A stretch of DNA of 64,000 bases from Panonychus citri (taxonomy: Eukaryota; Arthropoda; Arachnida; Trombidiformes; Tetranychidae): contig NW_026515544.1 in NCBI RefSeq assembly GCF_014898815.1, forward strand, positions 248,001 to 312,000, in the 5' to 3' direction. Of this stretch, positions 60,626 to 64,000 are shown piece after piece. Numbering within the stretch: position 1 is the first letter of the stretch; the number at the start of each line of letters is the position of its first letter. Position numbers and translations under genes: made by a program. The notes under the pieces were generated by a model that did no database searches, was not told the DNA's origin, and saw only the letters and a program-made list of their open reading frames with translations.

Positions 60626-62662
60626 ATGATGATGGACATGAATATTGACGAAGTTAAAAATAATGCAAAAAGTCAAAGAATCTCAGCTCATAGTCATGTT
60701 AAAGGTCTTGGTTTGAATGAACAAGGAATCGCTGAGCCCATTCACCAAGGTTTAGTTGGACAAACTGGTGCTCGTGAGGTAATTAATCATCAAATTAATT
60801 GTCTATTGTTGAATTAATGTTTTCCCTTCTATCATTTAGAATTCAAATAAGTTTACTCTTTAATTTCTGGTGTTTGTTTATTCTAAAAGGTTAGATGATT
60901 TATCTCTGAGATTGTTTCTTTCTTTCTTTTTCTGTTGATAGGCTGCCGGTATTATCGTTGATTTGATTAAGATGAAGAAAATGTCTGGTCGAGCAATGTT
61001 ATTTGCTGGTCCTCCTGGAACGGGTAAAACTGCTATAGCATTGGCAATTTCTCAAGAATTAGGGACGAAAGTTCCTTTCTGTCCAATGGTCGGTTCCGAA
61101 GTTTACTCATCTGAGGTGAAAAAGACTGAAGTTTTGATGGAAAATTTTCGACGAGCTATCGGTTTAAGAGTGAAAGAGGTTAAAGAAGTATTTGAAGGTG
61201 AAGTTCTAGAAATTACACCAGCTGAAACTGATAATCCACTTGGTGGCTATGGGAAGACCATTAGTCATGTAATTATCGGTCTAAAAACAGCCAAAGGAAC
61301 CAAGCAACTGAAACTTGATCCAACCATTTATGAAAGTTTACAAAGAGAACGTGTTGAGGTTGGAGATGTTATTTATATCGAAGCAAACAGTGGATCTGTT
61401 AAAAGACAAGGAAGATGTGATTCTTATGCTACTGAGTATGATTTAGAAGCTGAAGAATATGTACCGTTACCTAAAGGAGATGTTCACAAGAAAAAAGAGG
61501 TTGTCCAAGATGTTACTCTTCATGATCTGGACTCAGCCAACGCTCGTCCCCAGGGAGGTCAAGATATTCTTTCAATGATGAGTCAACTTTTAAAACAAAG
61601 GAAAACTGAGATTACCGATAAACTGAGAATGGAAATCAACAAAGTAGTAAATAACTATATCGATCAAGGTATTGCCGAATTGGTCCCCGGAGTCTTGTTC
61701 ATTGATGAAGTTCATATGTTGGACATTGAGTGTTTCACTTATCTTCATCGAGCTTTGGAATCAACTATTGCACCTATTGTTATATTTGCCACTAATCGAG
61801 GAAAGTGTGTTGTTAGGTAAGTAAATTAACAATATAATCCAATCAATTAGAGAGTAATTGATGACAACTTTTCTTCCAATTCTAACAGAGGTACCGATGA
61901 CATAATTTCTCCTCATGGTATTCCTATTGATCTCCTAGACCGAATTATGATTATTAAAACAGTTCCATATACTCGAGAAGAAATTAAGGAGGTAAGTTTT
62001 TTTTCTTCTACAATTTAAATCAAATTATAATTCCTAATCTTTATCATCTTTTTTCAACTTTCTAACAGATTGTTAGAATCCGAGCAGCAACAGAAAGAGT
62101 GTTAATCGAGGAAGATGCATTATTACCCGAGAAAAAAACTCGTGAATGGTTTTTCCAGATCGCCGATGCACTTACCTTTCTACACAATAATCTGGGAATC
62201 GCTCATCGAGACATGAAAGTGGAAAACATCTTGTTCAATACCGAAATGGAATGTAAATTGACCGATTTTGGTTTTGCTCGAGTTTGTTTTGACCTTTCAA
62301 CTGGTCTTCTTCGTCTAAGTGAAACATTCTGTGGTACCGAACCTTATTATGCACCCGAAATCATTGAACGTGAACCTTATAACCCATTCTTGGCCGATGT
62401 TTGGGCCACGGGTGTCGTTCTATTCGCCATGTTGAACAACCGATTTCCATATCATTATCAAGATCTAAAGGTCATGTTGAAACAACAATATGGTCACTCG
62501 TACAAATGGAGAGCCGGTGTTGAAGAAGCGACTTCCAAGGATTGTAAAGATTTACTCTGGAAAATGTTGGAGGGCGATACGAAGAAACGATTAAACATGA
62601 ACGAAGTCATGGACCATCCGTGGCTCAAGAATTACTCCGCAAAGAGAGGCGATTATAATTGA
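60626..62662 (+). CDS. chimeric gene: RUVBL1 (pontin) N-terminal two thirds fused to a TSSK-like kinase C-terminal part
   Basis: Exons 60626-60778, 60942-61816, 61889-61991 and 62069-62662 join in phase (574 residues). Residues 1-386 are clear RUVBL1: SHVKGLGLNEQG-type N-terminus, Walker A GPPGTGKT (74-81), the full domain II insertion, Walker B LFIDEVHM (D306, E307), sensor-1 FATN (N336), then SPHGIPIDLLDRIMIIKTV and IVRIRAATE. After that the frame continues, in the same exon, into LLPEKKTREWFFQIADALTFLHNN, HRD (423-425), N430, DFG (443-445) and APE (472-474) of a TSSK/CAMK-like Ser/Thr kinase through its last helices. The RUVBL1 sensor-2/C-terminal domain and the kinase glycine loop and ATP lysine are missing. 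So ATP hydrolysis by the hexamer and kinase activity are both doubtful. RUVBL1 is essential in INO80, TIP60 and R2TP complexes, so an intact copy should exist elsewhere. Misassembly cannot be excluded. Confidence 0.85.
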
Positions 62663-62993
62663 TTTAATTCTATTCTAATCAATTTAAAACGACAATCAAT
62701 CCAACATCAATCCTGAGAGAGAGAGATGGAAATTCACTAAGGTGAACAAAAAATTCACCAAAAGAATCAAATTGTACGTTAGTCTGATTCTTTGATGGAT
62801 TCAACAACTATCATGAAATGAACTTTGTCTCTTTTCATACTCTCTCTCTCTCTCTTCCCTTTACTATTTCATTCATCATTATTATCATTTCCTTTTAAAA
62901 TTATTCTGAAAAAATAAATGTATATTTTATTGTGAGAAGAATTGATCAAAATAAAAAACAATCGAATCGAATAAAAAATCAAACATTTTACTC
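62663..62993. other. convergent 3' spacer
   Basis: 3' flanks of the chimeric gene (+) and the GST gene (-). AATAAA-type words occur at 62914-62980. No trace of the missing RUVBL1 C-terminus was found here. Confidence 0.7.
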
Positions 62994-64000
62994 TTAAATC
63001 GATGTATTTTTCTTGATTCGTTGTTCATCATTGGTAATGCTGATTAAATGTTGCATATAATTTTTTAAATTAACCATGGCAGAGGAATTGATTTGGTTGT
63101 AATTAGTTAATTCATTTTTAACTCGATCCATCCAAGAGACAATCTTTTTAAATGATGATAAATCAACTGAACAAGCTTCAGCATAGGAAAGTGAACCAAT
63201 GAAAGATATATCAGCAATCGTTAAATTGTTATTAGCGAGATAATTGTTTTCTTCTAGATGATTTCAATCAATTTCATTGAATCCATGAATTTTTCTTTCC
63301 CTGTAACATCGGGTTTACTACCTGAGAAAACGGGTCTCTGTAAAATTAAACAATTGAATCGGTAATTAGTTGCCTGTCAAGTGAAAGTATCAATTGAATT
63401 ATTTACCATGAATCCACTTAGTAAATTGTAAGTTCCCATCTCTTGGTATAACCATTGGTCAATTTTTGCTCGTTTTTCAACATCCTTAGGATACAGCTGA
63501 TTATCAGGTGAATATTTGTCCACTATGTATTTGATTATAGCTCGACTAATGTAAATAATTAGTGGTCAAGATCAATCAAATACAATAAATTGCAACTCAC
63601 CTTTCCCATAAAATAAGATCACCATCAACCAGAGTTGGTATTAAATGAAAGATTAAGCTTAATGTAAATAATTAGTGGTCAAGATCAATCAAATACAATA
63701 AATTGCAACTCACCTTTCCCATAAAATAAGATCACCATCAACCAGAGTTGGTATTAAATGAAAGGGATTAAGCTACAATTTATTGTTAATTGGACACAAA
63801 TGATTGAAACAAAAGTAGAAAAATAATCAATCAATCACGTAACAATCAAGGTAAATATCAAGTTAGATATGATAACAAGGAACAATCAATAATCTCAAAC
63901 GTTAACGGGTCTTGTTACCTTAAGAAAACTTGGTTCCAAATGTTGTCCTTTAGATAAATCAACGTTGATTAAATTAACTCTAACGCCGAGATAATCGATT
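62994..64000 (-). pseudogene. delta-type glutathione S-transferase, 5'-partial, frame broken
   Basis: Minus-strand exons: 64000-63919 (runs off the window), 63772-63714, 63545-63407 and 63337-62994. In order they encode GVRVNLINVDLSKG, LEPSFLK, LNPFHLIPTLVDGDLILWESRAIIKYIVDKY (the GST N-terminal domain with its PTL cis-proline and ES glutathione-binding pair) and a helical C-terminal domain with LTIADISF. Delta class is suggested by these motifs. In the last exon the frame breaks near 63258, where one base appears to be missing before the leucine-rich helix; elsewhere the exons join cleanly. A damaged second copy of the 59-base exon lies at 63657-63601. Either a young pseudogene or a consensus error; delta GSTs detoxify xenobiotics in mites. 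Confidence 0.75.
63548..63764 (-). repeat. tandem duplication of 113 bp containing a GST exon
   Basis: 63548-63660 repeats as 63661 onward with period 113. Each unit carries the short GST exon plus part of the following intron. In the downstream copy (63657-63601) the exon is 57 bases instead of 59, so it would shift the frame if spliced in. Confidence 0.93.

Noticed and set aside
1..64000. CRISPR arrays, operons or bacterial insertion sequences.
   Set aside because: The window is eukaryotic, with spliced genes; no regularly spaced repeat-spacer arrays were seen.

Overview
This is a eukaryotic, AT-rich window with intron-containing genes, long low-complexity ATCATC/GATGAT and CT stretches, and an arthropod gene repertoire: a Dpr-interacting-protein-type immunoglobulin gene, Mextli, a chemosensory gustatory receptor, a delta-type glutathione S-transferase and a CAP protein. 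The style of the gustatory receptor, the compact introns and the TTAATTG-rich spacers suggest an acariform mite, most likely a spider mite (Tetranychus-like). The organism is inferred from gene style, not from any search.

Layout. 1-33.8 kb is one long plus-strand gene: five visible exons of a three-Ig-domain, probably GPI-anchored cell-surface protein (DIP/lachesin type), with its first exon(s) left of the window. Its 25.3-kb third intron holds a complete 11.2-kb Ty3/gypsy-type LTR retrotransposon (5444-16646; 912/908-bp LTRs; ATGC target duplication) in the same orientation. That element carries gag, protease, RT/RNase H, integrase and a third reading frame with a RING/TRAF-like cysteine-rich zinc-finger segment. 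The same intron holds a tRNA-like, perhaps SINE-derived, patch at 27.2-28.1 kb.

34.7-45.4 kb is gene-dense: a His/Lys/Gly-rich secreted protein (-), a small secreted protein with a VPVHVP repeat (+), Mextli (-; KH domain plus eIF4E-binding motif), PEX19 (+; peroxisomal membrane-protein import) and a secreted acidic Ser/Glu-rich protein (-, broken by one apparent base slip). 45.8-50.0 kb is a gustatory receptor gene (+) bracketed by two nearly identical direct repeats of about 770 bp. 51.6-55.8 kb is ARHGAP39/Vilse (+; WW-WW-MyTH4-RhoGAP), with a 693-bp TA-flanked inverted-repeat transposon in its first intron.

58.7-59.5 kb is a secreted CAP-superfamily protein (-). 60.6-62.7 kb is the most unusual locus: an in-frame chimera of about 386 residues of the AAA+ ATPase RUVBL1 (pontin) and the C-terminal two thirds of a TSSK-like protein kinase catalytic domain. 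It lacks both the RUVBL1 C-terminus and the kinase N-lobe. 63-64 kb is the 3' part of a delta-type GST (-) with a tandemly duplicated exon and a one-base frame break.

The genes are separate transcription units on both strands; no operon-like cooperation is evident. The main themes are cell-surface recognition (DIP, Gr, ARHGAP39), secreted low-complexity proteins, mobile-element insertions into introns, and small duplications that make or break genes.
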